A stretch of DNA of 64,000 nt from Streptomyces viridochromogenes DSM 40736 (GTDB lineage: Bacteria > Actinomycetota > Actinomycetes > Streptomycetales > Streptomycetaceae), in assembly GCF_000158955.1 (NCBI RefSeq), contig NZ_GG657757.1, positions 4,635,290 to 4,699,289 on the forward strand. Direction: 5' to 3'. Made by a program: the position numbers and the translations under genes. The first letter of the stretch is position 1; each line of letters opens with the position of its first letter. Below, piece after piece: positions 33,108 through 42,054 of the stretch. The notes under the pieces were generated by a model that was not told the origin of the DNA, did not search any database, and saw only the letters and a list, made by a program, of their open reading frames with translations.

Positions 33108-33202
33108 TCACACCGGACAGCAAAAGGGCCCAGGTCTCTGACCTGGGCCTTCTTCGTGGAGCGGGTGACGAGAATCGAACTCGCGCTCTCAGCTTGGGAA
33201 GC
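33092..33202. repeat. Right copy of the 111-bp direct repeat, overlapping intact tRNA-Gly
   Basis: Partner of 26379-26489 with five mismatches and a 53-base identical core (33150-33202). It contains the integrase stop codon, a hairpin and the 3' half of the intact tRNA gene. Confidence 0.9.
33127..33149. terminator. Hairpin between integrase remnant and tRNA-Gly
   Basis: GGCCCAGGT and ACCTGGGCC pair around CTCTG, followed by TTCTT on the plus strand. It suits both the integrase transcript (plus) and the tRNA transcript (minus). Confidence 0.7.
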
Positions 33203-33230
33203 TGATGTTCTACCATTAAACTACACCCGC
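33157..33230 (-). tRNA. tRNA-Gly (anticodon CCC)
   Basis: The minus strand folds into a full cloverleaf: acceptor GCGGGTG/CACCCGC, D-arm with AATGGTA, anticodon stem TCAGC/GCTGA with loop TTCCCAA (anticodon CCC), T-arm GCGAG-TTCGATT-CTCGT, discriminator T and an encoded CCA. Its 3' half is duplicated at 26437-26489, showing use as an integration site. Confidence 0.95.
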
Positions 33231-33500
33231 GTAAGACGCCGACGGAGTCGGCGTCCGGACGGTCGCCACTTTACCTCATGTCAGGCTCCCGGTGTTCATG
33301 CCGTGGGGCCTGAGGGTTTTTCAGGCATGGATACCGACTGTGGGGTACCGGAGTTGGGGCGTACGGTGGGGTGTCGGCGAGGGCCCGGGCGGGACCGGAG
33401 TGCCGTCTGGAGGGCCGTCCCTTTGATCCCGTACTGTGGCTTTTGTCGTCAGGCAAGCAGTAGCCCGACGCGGCTCTTGGGGAAGGGACTCTTGGACTTG

Positions 33501-33659
33501 ATGGAGCGCACCGTCGTCCGCTGTGCGGATGGGCACGTGTTCACCACCGCTTCGTTCCCGATGCAGCAGGCCGAGCGGCTCGGTCCGGGCCGGCTCCTGC
33601 GCTGTCCGCGGTGCGCGCGGCTTCGGAGTGTCGTGCCCGTCAGCTATCAGAAGCGGTAG
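33501..33659 (+). CDS. Small zinc-ribbon-like protein
   Basis: 52 residues: MERTVVRCADGHVFTTASFPMQQAERLGPGRLLRCPRCARL and a short basic end. CADGH and CPRC could bind one zinc ion. A TTG at 33492 with GGAAGGG upstream is an alternative start. Followed by a strong hairpin. Function unknown. Confidence 0.65.
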   Translation: MERTVVRCADGHVFTTASFPMQQAERLGPGRLLRCPRCARLRSVVPVSYQKR

Positions 33660-33675
33660 CAGCACAAACGCGTAC

Positions 33676-33720
33676 CAAGGCGCGCGGAGTCGTCCGGTTG
33701 CGGACGCTCCGCGCGCCTTG
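33676..33720. terminator. 14-bp hairpin between the zinc-ribbon gene and dcd
   Basis: CAAGGCGCGCGGAG (33676-33689) pairs perfectly with CTCCGCGCGCCTTG (33707-33720). Its 3' arm ends three bases before the dcd -10 element, so terminator and promoter are fused. Confidence 0.8.
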
Positions 33721-33722
33721 CG

Positions 33723-33735
33723 TATCCTCGGGGCG
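33723..33735 (+). promoter_or_regulatory. Probable leaderless promoter of dcd
   Basis: TATCCT (33723-33728) stands seven bases before the GTG start, the spacing of a -10 box to a transcription start, and there is no Shine-Dalgarno. TTGCGG at 33698 is a weak -35 with a 19-base spacer. Confidence 0.5.
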
Positions 33736-34310
33736 TGCTTCTCTCAGACAAGGACATCCGGGCCGAGATCGACGCCGGGCGGGTGCGGATCGATCCGTAT
33801 GACGACGCGATGGTGCAGCCGTCGAGCATCGATGTGCGGCTGGACCGCTACTTCCGGGTGTTCGAGAATCACCGGTACCCCCACATCGACCCCTCCGTCG
33901 AGCAGGCCGATCTGACCCGGCTCGTCGAGCCGGAGGGGGACGAGCCGTTCATCCTGCACCTCCGGGAGTTCGTCCTCGCCAGCACCTACGAGGTCATCTC
34001 GCTGCCCGACGATCTCGCCTCCCGGCTGGAGGGGAAGAGCTCGCTGGGGCGGCTCGGGCTGGTCACGCACTCCACCGCCGGGTTCATCGACCCGGGCTTC
34101 AGCGGGCACGTGACCCTTGAGCTGTCCAACCTCGCCACCCTGCCCATCAAGCTCTGGCCGGGGATGAAGATCGGGCAGCTGTGCATGTTCCGGCTCAGCT
34201 CGCCCGCCGACTTCCCGTACGGCAGCGAGCGGTACGGATCGCGGTACCAGGGGCAGCGGGGGCCCACCGCCTCCCGGTCCTTCCTCAACTTCCATCGGAC
34301 CCAGGTGTGA
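33735..34310 (+). CDS. dcd: dCTP deaminase
   Basis: 191 residues starting MLLSDKDIRAEIDAGRVRIDPYDD, with VQPSSIDVRLD, EGKSSLGRLGLVTHSTAGFIDPGF (substrate and catalytic Glu region) and the C-terminal RYGSRYQGQRGPTASR nucleotide lid. It deaminates dCTP to dUTP for thymidylate synthesis. The start is a GTG without Shine-Dalgarno, probably leaderless. The next gene follows after 11 bases. Confidence 0.97.
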   Translation: MLLSDKDIRAEIDAGRVRIDPYDDAMVQPSSIDVRLDRYFRVFENHRYPHIDPSVEQADLTRLVEPEGDEPFILHLREFVLASTYEVISLPDDLASRLEGKSSLGRLGLVTHSTAGFIDPGFSGHVTLELSNLATLPIKLWPGMKIGQLCMFRLSSPADFPYGSERYGSRYQGQRGPTASRSFLNFHRTQV

Positions 34311-34321
34311 GCGGCCGGAGC

Positions 34322-34834
34322 ATGGGTGACACGAGCGTGAGCGACGTACGGGAGAACCTCTCCTACGAGCAGTTCGGTGTCGCCGTGCGCGAGCTCGCGC
34401 AGGTCATCGCCGACGACGGGTACGAGCCCGACGTGGTGCTGAGCATCGCCCGCGGCGGCGTCTTCGTGGCCGGTGGGCTCGCCTACGCCCTGGACTGCAA
34501 GAACATCCATCTCGTGAACGTCGAGTTCTATACGGGCGTGGGGACGACCCTCGAGATGCCCGTCATGCTCGCCCCCGTCCCGAACGTGATCGACTTCTCC
34601 GAGAAGAAGGTGCTGATCACCGACGACGTCGCCGACACCGGCAAGACCCTCAAGCTGGTGCGCGACTTCTGCCTCGACACCGTCGCCGAGGTGCGCAGCG
34701 CCGTGATCTACGAGAAGTCCCAGTCGCTCGTGAAGTGCGAGTACGTCTGGAAGCGGACCGATCAGTGGATCAACTTCCCCTGGTCCGTCGAAGAGCCCGT
34801 GGTGCGGCGCGCCGGGCAGGTCCTCGACGCCTGA
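34322..34834 (+). CDS. Phosphoribosyltransferase
   Basis: 170 residues of type I PRTase: SIARGGVFVAGGLAYAL near the N-terminus and the PRPP loop VLITDDVADTGKTLKLV (about 100-115). Family members transfer phosphoribose to purines or xanthine/hypoxanthine; the base cannot be told. The ATG at 34322 has GGAG six bases upstream; a GTG at 34307 overlapping the dcd stop is an alternative. Operon with dcd suggests a nucleotide-salvage role. Confidence 0.9.
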   Translation: MGDTSVSDVRENLSYEQFGVAVRELAQVIADDGYEPDVVLSIARGGVFVAGGLAYALDCKNIHLVNVEFYTGVGTTLEMPVMLAPVPNVIDFSEKKVLITDDVADTGKTLKLVRDFCLDTVAEVRSAVIYEKSQSLVKCEYVWKRTDQWINFPWSVEEPVVRRAGQVLDA

Positions 34835-34865
34835 GAAGGACTGAGACAAGGACAGAGATGTGGAA

Positions 34866-34891
34866 AAAGGGGCTCCGGCTGGAGCCCCTTT
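34866..34891. terminator. Bidirectional terminator
   Basis: AAAGGGGCTCC and GGAGCCCCTTT form an 11-bp stem around GGCT with A/T flanks on both sides, between the convergent phosphoribosyltransferase and Yip1-like genes. Confidence 0.85.
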
Positions 34892-34925
34892 CTTCGTGTG
34901 TGCCGATCTTCGTGTGCGCCGAAGC

Positions 34926-35855
34926 TCAGACCGTGCCCAGCTTCACGATCGACAGCAGCGCGATCAGCTGGATCGCCGACGCGCCCAGCGCCTTCGGCCA
35001 GGGCAGGTCGTGGGAGCGGCTGACCATGAGGGTCAGCAGCGCGCCGCCCGCGACCCAGGTGGCCCAGCCCAGCAGCTGGACGAACGTCGCGTCGCCGCCG
35101 GCGAACATCGCGAAGACCAGGCGGGGCGCGTCCGTCAGGGACATGATCAGCATGGACAGGCCGACCGTGGGCTGCCAGGCCCCGTCGCCGCCGAGCTGGC
35201 GGGCCAGGGTGTGGGTGACCACACCCAGGATGAACGCGCTCAGCACCATCGCGACGGCCGTCGTCAGGACGATGGGGATCGCGTTGGAGAGTGTGGCGTT
35301 TATCGCATCCTCGCGGGCGCCGTCGAAGCCGAAGACGGCGAGCAGGCCGTAGAGGAACGTCACGATGAGGGCCGGGCCCCACATCGTGTAGTCCCGCATC
35401 TGGAGGAAGGTCTGGTTGGGGGCGAGGACGATGCCCCTCAGCAGGGCTTTCCAGTGCAGGCGCGGGCCGACGGGGCCGGGTGCCGGGGCCGCCGCGCCGG
35501 CGCGGTAGGTGTCGCCCTGGTTGTAGGGGTCCTCGCCGACCGAGAAGGCCTGGGTGTGGCCCGGGTTGTTCGCCGCGTACGGGTCGTGCGGGCCCTGCGG
35601 TCCGGGCGGGTACGCGCCGTCGCCGAAGTACTCCGGCTCACCCTGGTCGCCGTAGCCGCCGCCGGGTCCGGCGTTCGGCTGCGGCCAGGTGGGGCCGCCG
35701 CCGTTGCCGTACGGCTGCTGCTGCGGGTACGGTCGCGGCGCCTGCGGGGAGCCGTACGACGGTCCCTGCGGCGTCTGCTGCCCGTACCGGGGGTTTTGCG
35801 GTCGCGTCTGAGGAGCGCCGTTGTTCCGGCCGCGTCCGATCCTGAATCCAGCCAC
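34926..35855 (-). CDS. Yip1-domain membrane protein with Pro/Gly/Gln-rich cytoplasmic N-terminus
   Basis: 309 residues: a disordered N-terminus (about 1-135) rich in PQ, YG and PG, then a Yip1-type domain with five hydrophobic segments (about 160-309). Yip1 proteins are polytopic membrane proteins of poorly known role in bacteria. The GTG at 35855 is chosen because VAGFRIGRGRNNG starts the conserved part; no Shine-Dalgarno is present but TACGTT lies nine bases upstream, so it may be leaderless. Confidence 0.82.
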   Translation of the reverse strand: MAGFRIGRGRNNGAPQTRPQNPRYGQQTPQGPSYGSPQAPRPYPQQQPYGNGGGPTWPQPNAGPGGGYGDQGEPEYFGDGAYPPGPQGPHDPYAANNPGHTQAFSVGEDPYNQGDTYRAGAAAPAPGPVGPRLHWKALLRGIVLAPNQTFLQMRDYTMWGPALIVTFLYGLLAVFGFDGAREDAINATLSNAIPIVLTTAVAMVLSAFILGVVTHTLARQLGGDGAWQPTVGLSMLIMSLTDAPRLVFAMFAGGDATFVQLLGWATWVAGGALLTLMVSRSHDLPWPKALGASAIQLIALLSIVKLGTV

Positions 35856-36018
35856 GTCTTCGAACGTACCTGGTCCCCGGCGGTGGTGTGCCGGGCCCGG
35901 CCATCCGGGCCCGGCTTTGCGGCCGAGCTGTGACATCCCTTAAGGGGTAGGCCCCTTGAGTATCCGTGAGGGGTGAGGGTTCGGCCGTACGGGCCTCCCC
36001 GTGATCCCCACGAGGGCG

Positions 36019-37452
36019 TCAGTTCAGCATGTCCTGGCCCAGCCTCAGGTACCCGGTCGTCGACATGCCCAGGGAGCCGGGGCCGAAGCTGATCGCGTTC
36101 TTGCCCGTCACGCCGGAGGCCGTGCCGCGCAGGCTGTAGATCGCGCCGGAGGGGTGGTTCTCGCCGTCGGCGCCGACGGACAGGTCCGCCTTGCCGTCGC
36201 GGTTGAGGTCGGACAGGCGGACGGACGCGCCGAAGCGGTCGGCGGACTCCGCGGTGCCGGGGACACCCGCCGTGTTCTGGGTGAACGACTGGGCGCCGGT
36301 GCCGGTCATGCCGGCGGCCGAGCCGCGCAGCACGATGACGCTGCCCGCGATCTTGGCGGTGCCGATCGTCTCGTGGAGCACGCCGACGGCCACTTCCGCG
36401 TAGCCGTCGCCGTCGACGTCGGCGACCGACAGGTCGTTGCCGAACGCGTCCATCTCCTCGTCGGCGCCGGGGACTCCCGGGGTGTCCTGGTTGATCGTGG
36501 CCTGCGGCTGGGTGCGGACGCCGTTCGCGCCGCCGAGGTAGGAGACGACCGAGCCGCCGAGGCTCTTGCCGTTCGTCCCGGGGGCCGCGGTGACCACGTC
36601 GTCGTAGCCGTCGCCGTTGAGGTCGCCGACGGCGGCCAGCTCCCAGGCGTCGCTCTTGAGGAACGTCTGGAAGGTGAGACCGCCGGAGGCGGAACCCAGG
36701 TAGATCATGTTGCCGTCGGCATACGTCTCCGCGTCGCTGCCCGTGACCACCAGGTCGTCGGTGCCGTCGCCGTTGAGGTCGCCGGCGGCGAGGTCCCGGG
36801 CGCCGCTCAGGCCGCTGTTGGCCCGCAGGCCGGTGGCGAGCCCGTAGCGGGACGCCGCCCCGTCGGCCTTGGTGAAGCCCTGGTGGATCCAGACGTCGCT
36901 GCCGGTGCTGCCGACGGCGAGGTCGGGGCGGCCGTCCCCGCTGAAGTCGGCGACCGCGAGGGACATGCCGTACTCGTCGTGGGCGGACACGGCCGGGTCG
37001 GAGACGCCCTTGCCGCCGGACAGGCCGCTCTTGCCGCCCCAGACGACCGTGACGGAGCCGCCGTCGGCGTCGGAGCCGACGTCCTCGCCGGTGCTGCCGA
37101 TCACGAGGTCGGCGTACCCGTCGGCGTTCAGGTCGCCGGAGGCGAGGGCCTTGCCGAACCGGTCGCCCTGCTCGGCGGTGCCGGGGATGCCGGCCGTGTC
37201 CTGGGTGAGGACGGTGCGGCGGGCGGCGCTGATGCCGTTCGCGGAGCCGTAGGTGACGACGACGGCGCCCGCGTCCGTCTTGCCGCCGACCGGGGCGTAG
37301 GGCGCGGCGAAGGCGAGGTCGCGGTAGCCGTCGCCGTTGAAGTCGTCGGCGTACTTCGCCGGCGCGGCGGAGGCGGGGGTGGTGAGGAGCACGGGGGTGA
37401 CGCCGGTCGCCAGCAGGGTGGCGACCAGGGCGGTCGTGGTGGATCTGCGCAT
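36019..37452 (-). CDS. Secreted FG-GAP (integrin-alpha-type) beta-propeller protein, copy 1
   Basis: 477 residues with a signal peptide (cleavage near ASA-AP) and seven repeats each holding a calcium loop DxNxDGxxD plus an FG-GAP-like tail (DFNGDGYRDLAFAAPYA to DLNRDGKADLSVGADGE). This predicts a seven-bladed extracellular propeller. No catalytic motif is visible; binding or adhesion is the likely role. Followed by three paralogues on the same strand. Confidence 0.92.
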   Translation of the reverse strand: MRRSTTTALVATLLATGVTPVLLTTPASAAPAKYADDFNGDGYRDLAFAAPYAPVGGKTDAGAVVVTYGSANGISAARRTVLTQDTAGIPGTAEQGDRFGKALASGDLNADGYADLVIGSTGEDVGSDADGGSVTVVWGGKSGLSGGKGVSDPAVSAHDEYGMSLAVADFSGDGRPDLAVGSTGSDVWIHQGFTKADGAASRYGLATGLRANSGLSGARDLAAGDLNGDGTDDLVVTGSDAETYADGNMIYLGSASGGLTFQTFLKSDAWELAAVGDLNGDGYDDVVTAAPGTNGKSLGGSVVSYLGGANGVRTQPQATINQDTPGVPGADEEMDAFGNDLSVADVDGDGYAEVAVGVLHETIGTAKIAGSVIVLRGSAAGMTGTGAQSFTQNTAGVPGTAESADRFGASVRLSDLNRDGKADLSVGADGENHPSGAIYSLRGTASGVTGKNAISFGPGSLGMSTTGYLRLGQDMLN

Positions 37453-37472
37453 GCTGCTGTCTCCCTGGCCGG

Positions 37473-38921
37473 TCAGCCGATGAGGTTGGCGCCGAACGCG
37501 CCGTACGAGCGGGTCTGGCCGAGGCTGCCCGGCCCGAAGGAGCGGGCGCCGTCCGTGACGGGGCCGGTGGCCGAGCCGCGCAGGGCGGTGATGGCGCCGA
37601 TGCCCTCGTCCTCGAAGCCGGCGGTGATGGTGAACTCGGCGTGGCCGTCCTTGGTGACGTCGGTCAGCAGGACCTCGGAGCCGAAGTAGTCCATGGCCTC
37701 GGCGGCGCCCGGGACACCGGCGGTGGCCTGGGTGAAGGTGCGGGCGCCGGTGCGCGAGACGCCGGCGGCCGAGCCGTTCATGAGGATCGTGGCGCCGGTG
37801 TCCTCGGTGGTGCCGACGTCCTCGAAGACGACGCCGATCGCGAGGTCGCCGTAGCCGTCGCCGTTGGTGTCGCCGATGGAGACGGAGCCGCCGAAGCCGT
37901 CGTTCGCCTCGTCGGCGCCGGGGACGCCCTCGGAGTCCTGGGTGAGCTCGGCCATGGGCGCGTCCCCGTTGACCGGGCCGCCCTCGGAGCCCCGGACGAC
38001 GACGACCCGGCCGCCGAGGCTGCCGCTGTGGTCGTCCTCCTTCGAGAAGACGTTGCCGAGGGCGATCTCGTCGTAGCCGTCGCCGTCGATGTCGCCGAGC
38101 GCGAGGGAGGTGCCGCCGTTCAGGGCGCGGGGGACGGAGGTGTCCGGGCCGGTGGGGGAGCCGAGGTAGGCGACGCCCTTGGACCAGCTGCCCGACTCGT
38201 CCTCGTTCAGGCGGACGCGGTAGGTGAGGACCAGGTCCGAGCGGTTGTCGCCGTTGGTGTCGCCGGCCTTCATGGCGTCGACGCTGTACGCCGTCTCGGG
38301 CGTGCTGATCTTCTGGGCGGCGCCGGTGGTGCCGGTGGTGGTGAAGGGGCCGCGGATCACGTAGGCGTGGGACGAGCCGGTGCCGACGGCCAGGTCCGCC
38401 TTGCCGTCGCCGTCGAAGTCGCCCGCGGTCAGCAGCCGGCCCCAGTTGTCGTGGGCGGAGACCGCCGGGTCCTTGACCGTGGTGCCGTTCTTCAGGCCGC
38501 TCGCCGAGCCCCACAGCACGGTGACGGAGCCGCCGTCGCCGTCGGTGCCGACGTCCTCGCCGGAGGAGCCGACCGCCAGGTCGGTGTAGCCGTCGCCGTT
38601 GAGGTCGGCCACGGCGAGCGCGTCGCCGAAGGTGTCCTCGGCCTCGGCCTCGCCGGGCACCCCGGCGGTGTTCTGGCTGACCACGGTGCGCTTGGCCGGG
38701 TCGAGGCCGGTCGCGCCGCCGTAGACGACGGCGACGTAGCCGGCCATGCCCAGGCCGTCGACCTTGGCGTAGGGCGCGGCGAAGGCGACGTCCCCGTAGC
38801 CGTCGCCGTTGAAGTCGGCCTTGGGGCCGGTGGCGGGTGCGGCGGTGGCCGTCGTCGTGGGCAGGGCGGTGAGCAGGCCGGTGGTGAGGGTCGCGGCCAG
38901 GAGGAGGGTGCGTCTGCGCAT
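37473..38921 (-). CDS. Secreted FG-GAP beta-propeller protein, copy 2
   Basis: 482 residues, signal peptide MRRRTLLLAATLTTGLLTAL, and seven calcium-loop repeats (DFNGDGYGDVAFAAPYA to DVTKDGHAEFTITAGFED). It ends YGAFGANLIG. The signal peptide nearly equals that of copy 4, pointing to recent duplication. It lies 20 bases before copy 1 and is probably cotranscribed with it. Confidence 0.92.
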   Translation of the reverse strand: MRRRTLLLAATLTTGLLTALPTTTATAAPATGPKADFNGDGYGDVAFAAPYAKVDGLGMAGYVAVVYGGATGLDPAKRTVVSQNTAGVPGEAEAEDTFGDALAVADLNGDGYTDLAVGSSGEDVGTDGDGGSVTVLWGSASGLKNGTTVKDPAVSAHDNWGRLLTAGDFDGDGKADLAVGTGSSHAYVIRGPFTTTGTTGAAQKISTPETAYSVDAMKAGDTNGDNRSDLVLTYRVRLNEDESGSWSKGVAYLGSPTGPDTSVPRALNGGTSLALGDIDGDGYDEIALGNVFSKEDDHSGSLGGRVVVVRGSEGGPVNGDAPMAELTQDSEGVPGADEANDGFGGSVSIGDTNGDGYGDLAIGVVFEDVGTTEDTGATILMNGSAAGVSRTGARTFTQATAGVPGAAEAMDYFGSEVLLTDVTKDGHAEFTITAGFEDEGIGAITALRGSATGPVTDGARSFGPGSLGQTRSYGAFGANLIG

Positions 38922-38947
38922 CGGAGTCCCCGTTGTCGTCAGGAGGT

Positions 38948-39012
38948 GTGATCGAGAGCTGCGGTCGAGAGCTGCGATCAGGAGTTGCGATCAGGAGTTG
39001 CGATCAGGAGTT
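38948..39012. repeat. Five 13-bp tandem repeats between FG-GAP copies 2 and 3
   Basis: Units at 38948, 38961, 38974, 38987 and 39000; the last three are GCGATCAGGAGTT exactly and the first two are variants ending GAGAGCT. The last unit covers the stop codon of copy 3, so the expansion grew out of that gene's 3' end. Confidence 0.9.
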
Positions 39013-40435
39013 GAGTGCCGTGCCGTAGCCCGGTGCGCCGGCCGTCGAGATGCCCGTCGTGCCCGGGCCGAAGCTCGTCGAGCCGGTGGCCGTCGGGCCG
39101 GTCGCCGTACCGCGCAGGGACCAGACCGCGCCGTCGCCCGCGTTCTCGCCCGGCGCGGTGACGGACAGGTCGGCGCGGCGGTCGCCGGTGTGGTCGGTCA
39201 GCGTGACGCGCTCGCCGAACCGGTCGCCCTTCTCCGAGGCGCCGGCCACACCCGCGGTGTTCTGCGAGTACGACGTCGCGCCCTTGGTGGTCAGGCCGGA
39301 CGCCGAGCCGTACAGGACGGTGACCGCGCCGGCGGCGGAGTTCTCGCCCGCGGCGCCGATCGCCAGGTCGGCGTAGCCGTCGCCGTTGACGTCGCCGAGA
39401 CAGACGCCGCTGCCGAAGCGGTCGCCCTTCTCGGAGGCGCCGGGCACCCCGGCGGTGTCCTGGGTGAGGACGAGCGGGGCACGGCCCGTGTCGCGGCCGC
39501 CCGGTCCGCCGTAGACGACCGTGACCTTGCCGCCGAGCGCGCCCGAGGGGTCGGCGGAGGTCTCGCGGTCGTTGCCGACGGCGATGTCGGCGTAGCCGTC
39601 CTTGTCGACGTCGCCGACGGACGAGACGTACCCGCCGGGCAGGTCCTGGAGCCAGTCGTTGTAGTTGCTGATCTCCATGTCGGCCAGGGCGGTGGCGGCG
39701 TCGTCGGTGCCCGCGGTGCGGCCGTGCAGGACCACCCAGGGGTGGCCGCCGCTGCCGGTGACGCGGCCGGAGGAGAGGTGGGTGATGCCGTACGAGGTGG
39801 ACCACCAGTCGTTGCGCGATCCGGAAGCCCCGTTGTTCGCACCGGTCTTGGTGATCGGGCCGTTGATGAGCGTGAGGGTGATGGGGCCCGTGGAGCCGAC
39901 CGCCACGTCGAGGTCGCCGTCGTTGTCGAAGTCGCCGGCGGCGAGCGACTGTCCGTAGCGGTCGTAGTCGCGGTCGAACGGGCTGTACAGCCGAACGGGC
40001 GCCGCTCAGCCCCGGACTTGGCCGCCCCCAGACGACCGGTGACGGTGCCGTTGTTGGTGTCGTACGCGTTCCTCGCCGGGGCACGCCGATCAGCAGGTCG
40101 GCGTAGCCGTCGGTGTTCAGGTCGGCGGAGGCCAGGGCGGAGCCGAAGGCGTCGTCGGCCTCGGCGGCGCCGGGCATGCCGGCCGTGTCCTGGGTCAGGA
40201 GCGTGCGCGTCGAGCTCTTCGGCCCGCTGGTGCTGCCGTAGACGACGGACACGGCGCCCGCCTTCGCCTTCCCGGAGACGGTGGCGCCCGGCGCGCCGAT
40301 CGCGAGGTCGATGCGGCCGTCGCCGTTGAAGTCGTACGGGGCGGCGGCGGTGACGGCGTGGGCGGCGGGTGCGGTGAGGGCCGGGGTGAGCGGGGTGAGG
40401 GCCGCGACGAGGAGCGCGGCGCTGCGCAGACGCAT
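39004..40435 (-). pseudogene. FG-GAP beta-propeller protein, copy 3, broken by a net +1 frameshift
   Basis: The reading starts at 40435 with a signal peptide (MRLRSAALLVAALTPLTPALTAPAAHA) and two calcium-loop repeats, loses frame near 40010-40090, and resumes in another frame at DFDNDGDLDVAVGSTGPIT with the remaining repeats to the stop at 39004. In the damaged stretch the conserved VTVVWGGKSGLSG of the paralogues can be recovered by deleting several single bases in runs. Either a recent pseudogene or sequencing error. Confidence 0.85.
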
Positions 40436-40470
40436 GGGTTTCCTTGTTGTGTGGCGGGGCTGACGGGACG

Positions 40471-41877
40471 TCACTGCGCGGTGGCCCAGGCGAAGTTGGC
40501 GCTGCCCTTGAGGGAGACGTCGCGGGCCGAGAGGAACTTCGAGCCGGAGGTGGTCAGGCCGGAGGCGGTGCCGCGCAGGACGGTGACCGCGCCGTAGCCG
40601 TTCTCGTAGCCGGCGCCGCTGACCAGGTCGGCCTTGCCGTTCTTGTCGAGGTCGACGAGGCGCACGGTCATGCCGAAGGCGTCCATCGTCTCGTTGCTGC
40701 CGGGGACGCCGGCGGTGTCCTGCGAGTAGGACTTGGCGCCCTTGCCGGTCAGGCCGGAGGCCGAGCCGAACAGGATGGTCACCGAGCCGGCGTCCTCGAC
40801 CGTGCCGATGTCCTCGGCCCAGGCGCCGACGGCGATGTCGGCGTAACCGTCGCCGTTGACGTCGCCCGCGCTGAGCGCCGATCCGAAGAGATCGCCGTTC
40901 TCGCCGGCGCCGGGCACGCCCGTGGTGTCCTGGTGGATGACGGTCGGCGTCTGCGCCGGGTCGGGGCCGGTGGGGCCGCCGTACCAGACGGTGATCTGGC
41001 CGCCCTTGTGGCCGCCGGGCTTTGCGGCACGCGGGTCCTGGTAGTCGCCGAGGACGAGGTCGCCGTAGCCGTCGCCGTTGACGTCGGCGATCGTGCCCTC
41101 CTCGCCGTCGGCCTGCGGGAGGTAGGTGCGGGCGTACTTGGTGCCGGTCCAGCGGTGGTAGCTGATCTCGCCGCCCTCGTCGCCGTCGACGAGGAACGGG
41201 TAGACGCGTTCGGCCGCGCCGTCGCCGCTCATGTCACCCGCGAACACCTCGTACGTCGATCCGAACTCGCTGAGGCCGGTGTGACTGGTCGGGCCGGTCG
41301 TACGGTTGAACGGGCCCCTGTAGAGGCGGGTGTGGCTCTGCCCGGTGATCGTCACGTCCGTCGCGCCGTCGCCGTCGAAGTCGCCGGTCGCGACGCCGGA
41401 GGAGAAGCCGCCCCACTCGGAGAGGGTGGACGGCTGGGGCAGGCCCTTGCCGCCTGACAGGCCGGACTTGCCGCCCCAGATGACGGTGGCCGAGCCGACG
41501 CCGTCCCGGTCGCCGATGGCCTCGTACTGGGCGCCCACGACCAGGTCGGAGTAGCCGTCGCGGTCCAGGTCGGCGGCGGCGAGGCTGCTGCCGAAGCGGT
41601 CGTCGGACTCGGCGGCGCCCGGGACGCCGGGGGAGTTCTGCGTGATCACGGTCTTCCTGGCCGCCGAGACACCGGACGACGACCCGTACAGCACGACGAC
41701 GGCACCGGCGCTCTGCACCGAGCCGACGTCGGCGCCCATGGCGCCGATGGCGATGTCCCGGTATCCGTCGCCGTTGAAGTCGCCGGCGAGGCCGGAGGGG
41801 GCGGCGGTCGCCGGGGAGGAGACGGTGAGGAGGCCGGTGGTGAGGGTGGCGACCAGGAGAAGGGTGCGCTTGCGCAA
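40471..41877 (-). CDS. Secreted FG-GAP beta-propeller protein, copy 4
   Basis: 468 residues with signal peptide MRKRTLLLVATLTTGLLTV and seven calcium-loop repeats (DFNGDGYRDIAIGAMGAD to DLDKNGKADLVSGAGYE). It is the promoter-proximal intact member of the row. The WGGKSGLSGGKG motif is shared with copy 1. Confidence 0.92.
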   Translation of the reverse strand: MRKRTLLLVATLTTGLLTVSSPATAAPSGLAGDFNGDGYRDIAIGAMGADVGSVQSAGAVVVLYGSSSGVSAARKTVITQNSPGVPGAAESDDRFGSSLAAADLDRDGYSDLVVGAQYEAIGDRDGVGSATVIWGGKSGLSGGKGLPQPSTLSEWGGFSSGVATGDFDGDGATDVTITGQSHTRLYRGPFNRTTGPTSHTGLSEFGSTYEVFAGDMSGDGAAERVYPFLVDGDEGGEISYHRWTGTKYARTYLPQADGEEGTIADVNGDGYGDLVLGDYQDPRAAKPGGHKGGQITVWYGGPTGPDPAQTPTVIHQDTTGVPGAGENGDLFGSALSAGDVNGDGYADIAVGAWAEDIGTVEDAGSVTILFGSASGLTGKGAKSYSQDTAGVPGSNETMDAFGMTVRLVDLDKNGKADLVSGAGYENGYGAVTVLRGTASGLTTSGSKFLSARDVSLKGSANFAWATAQ

Positions 41878-41956
41878 GGAGGGGCTCCGGGTGGGGAAGG
41901 GGCCGGACCGGTGAGGGGCGGGCCCCGGGGGATGCGGGTGGCTTGGTGGGTGCGAG

Positions 41957-42048
41957 GGCGACGGCTCAGCCGATGCGACGACGACGGATCAGCCGATGCG
42001 AGGACGAAGGATCAGTCGCCGCGAGGACGACGGATCAGTCACCGCGAG
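41957..42048. repeat. Four 23-bp tandem repeats before FG-GAP copy 4
   Basis: Units at 41957, 41980, 42003 and 42026 follow GACGACGGATCAGCCGATGCGAG with few changes. Each contains the CTCAG/ATCAG of the stop region of the neighbouring collapsed FG-GAP gene, so they probably arose by repeated duplication of its 3' end. Confidence 0.85.
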
Positions 42049-42054
42049 GGCGGC

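Noticed and set aside
26490..33149. Prophage
   Set aside because: No capsid, portal, terminase or tail genes; the remnants are of the pSAM2-type plasmid-like integrative class.
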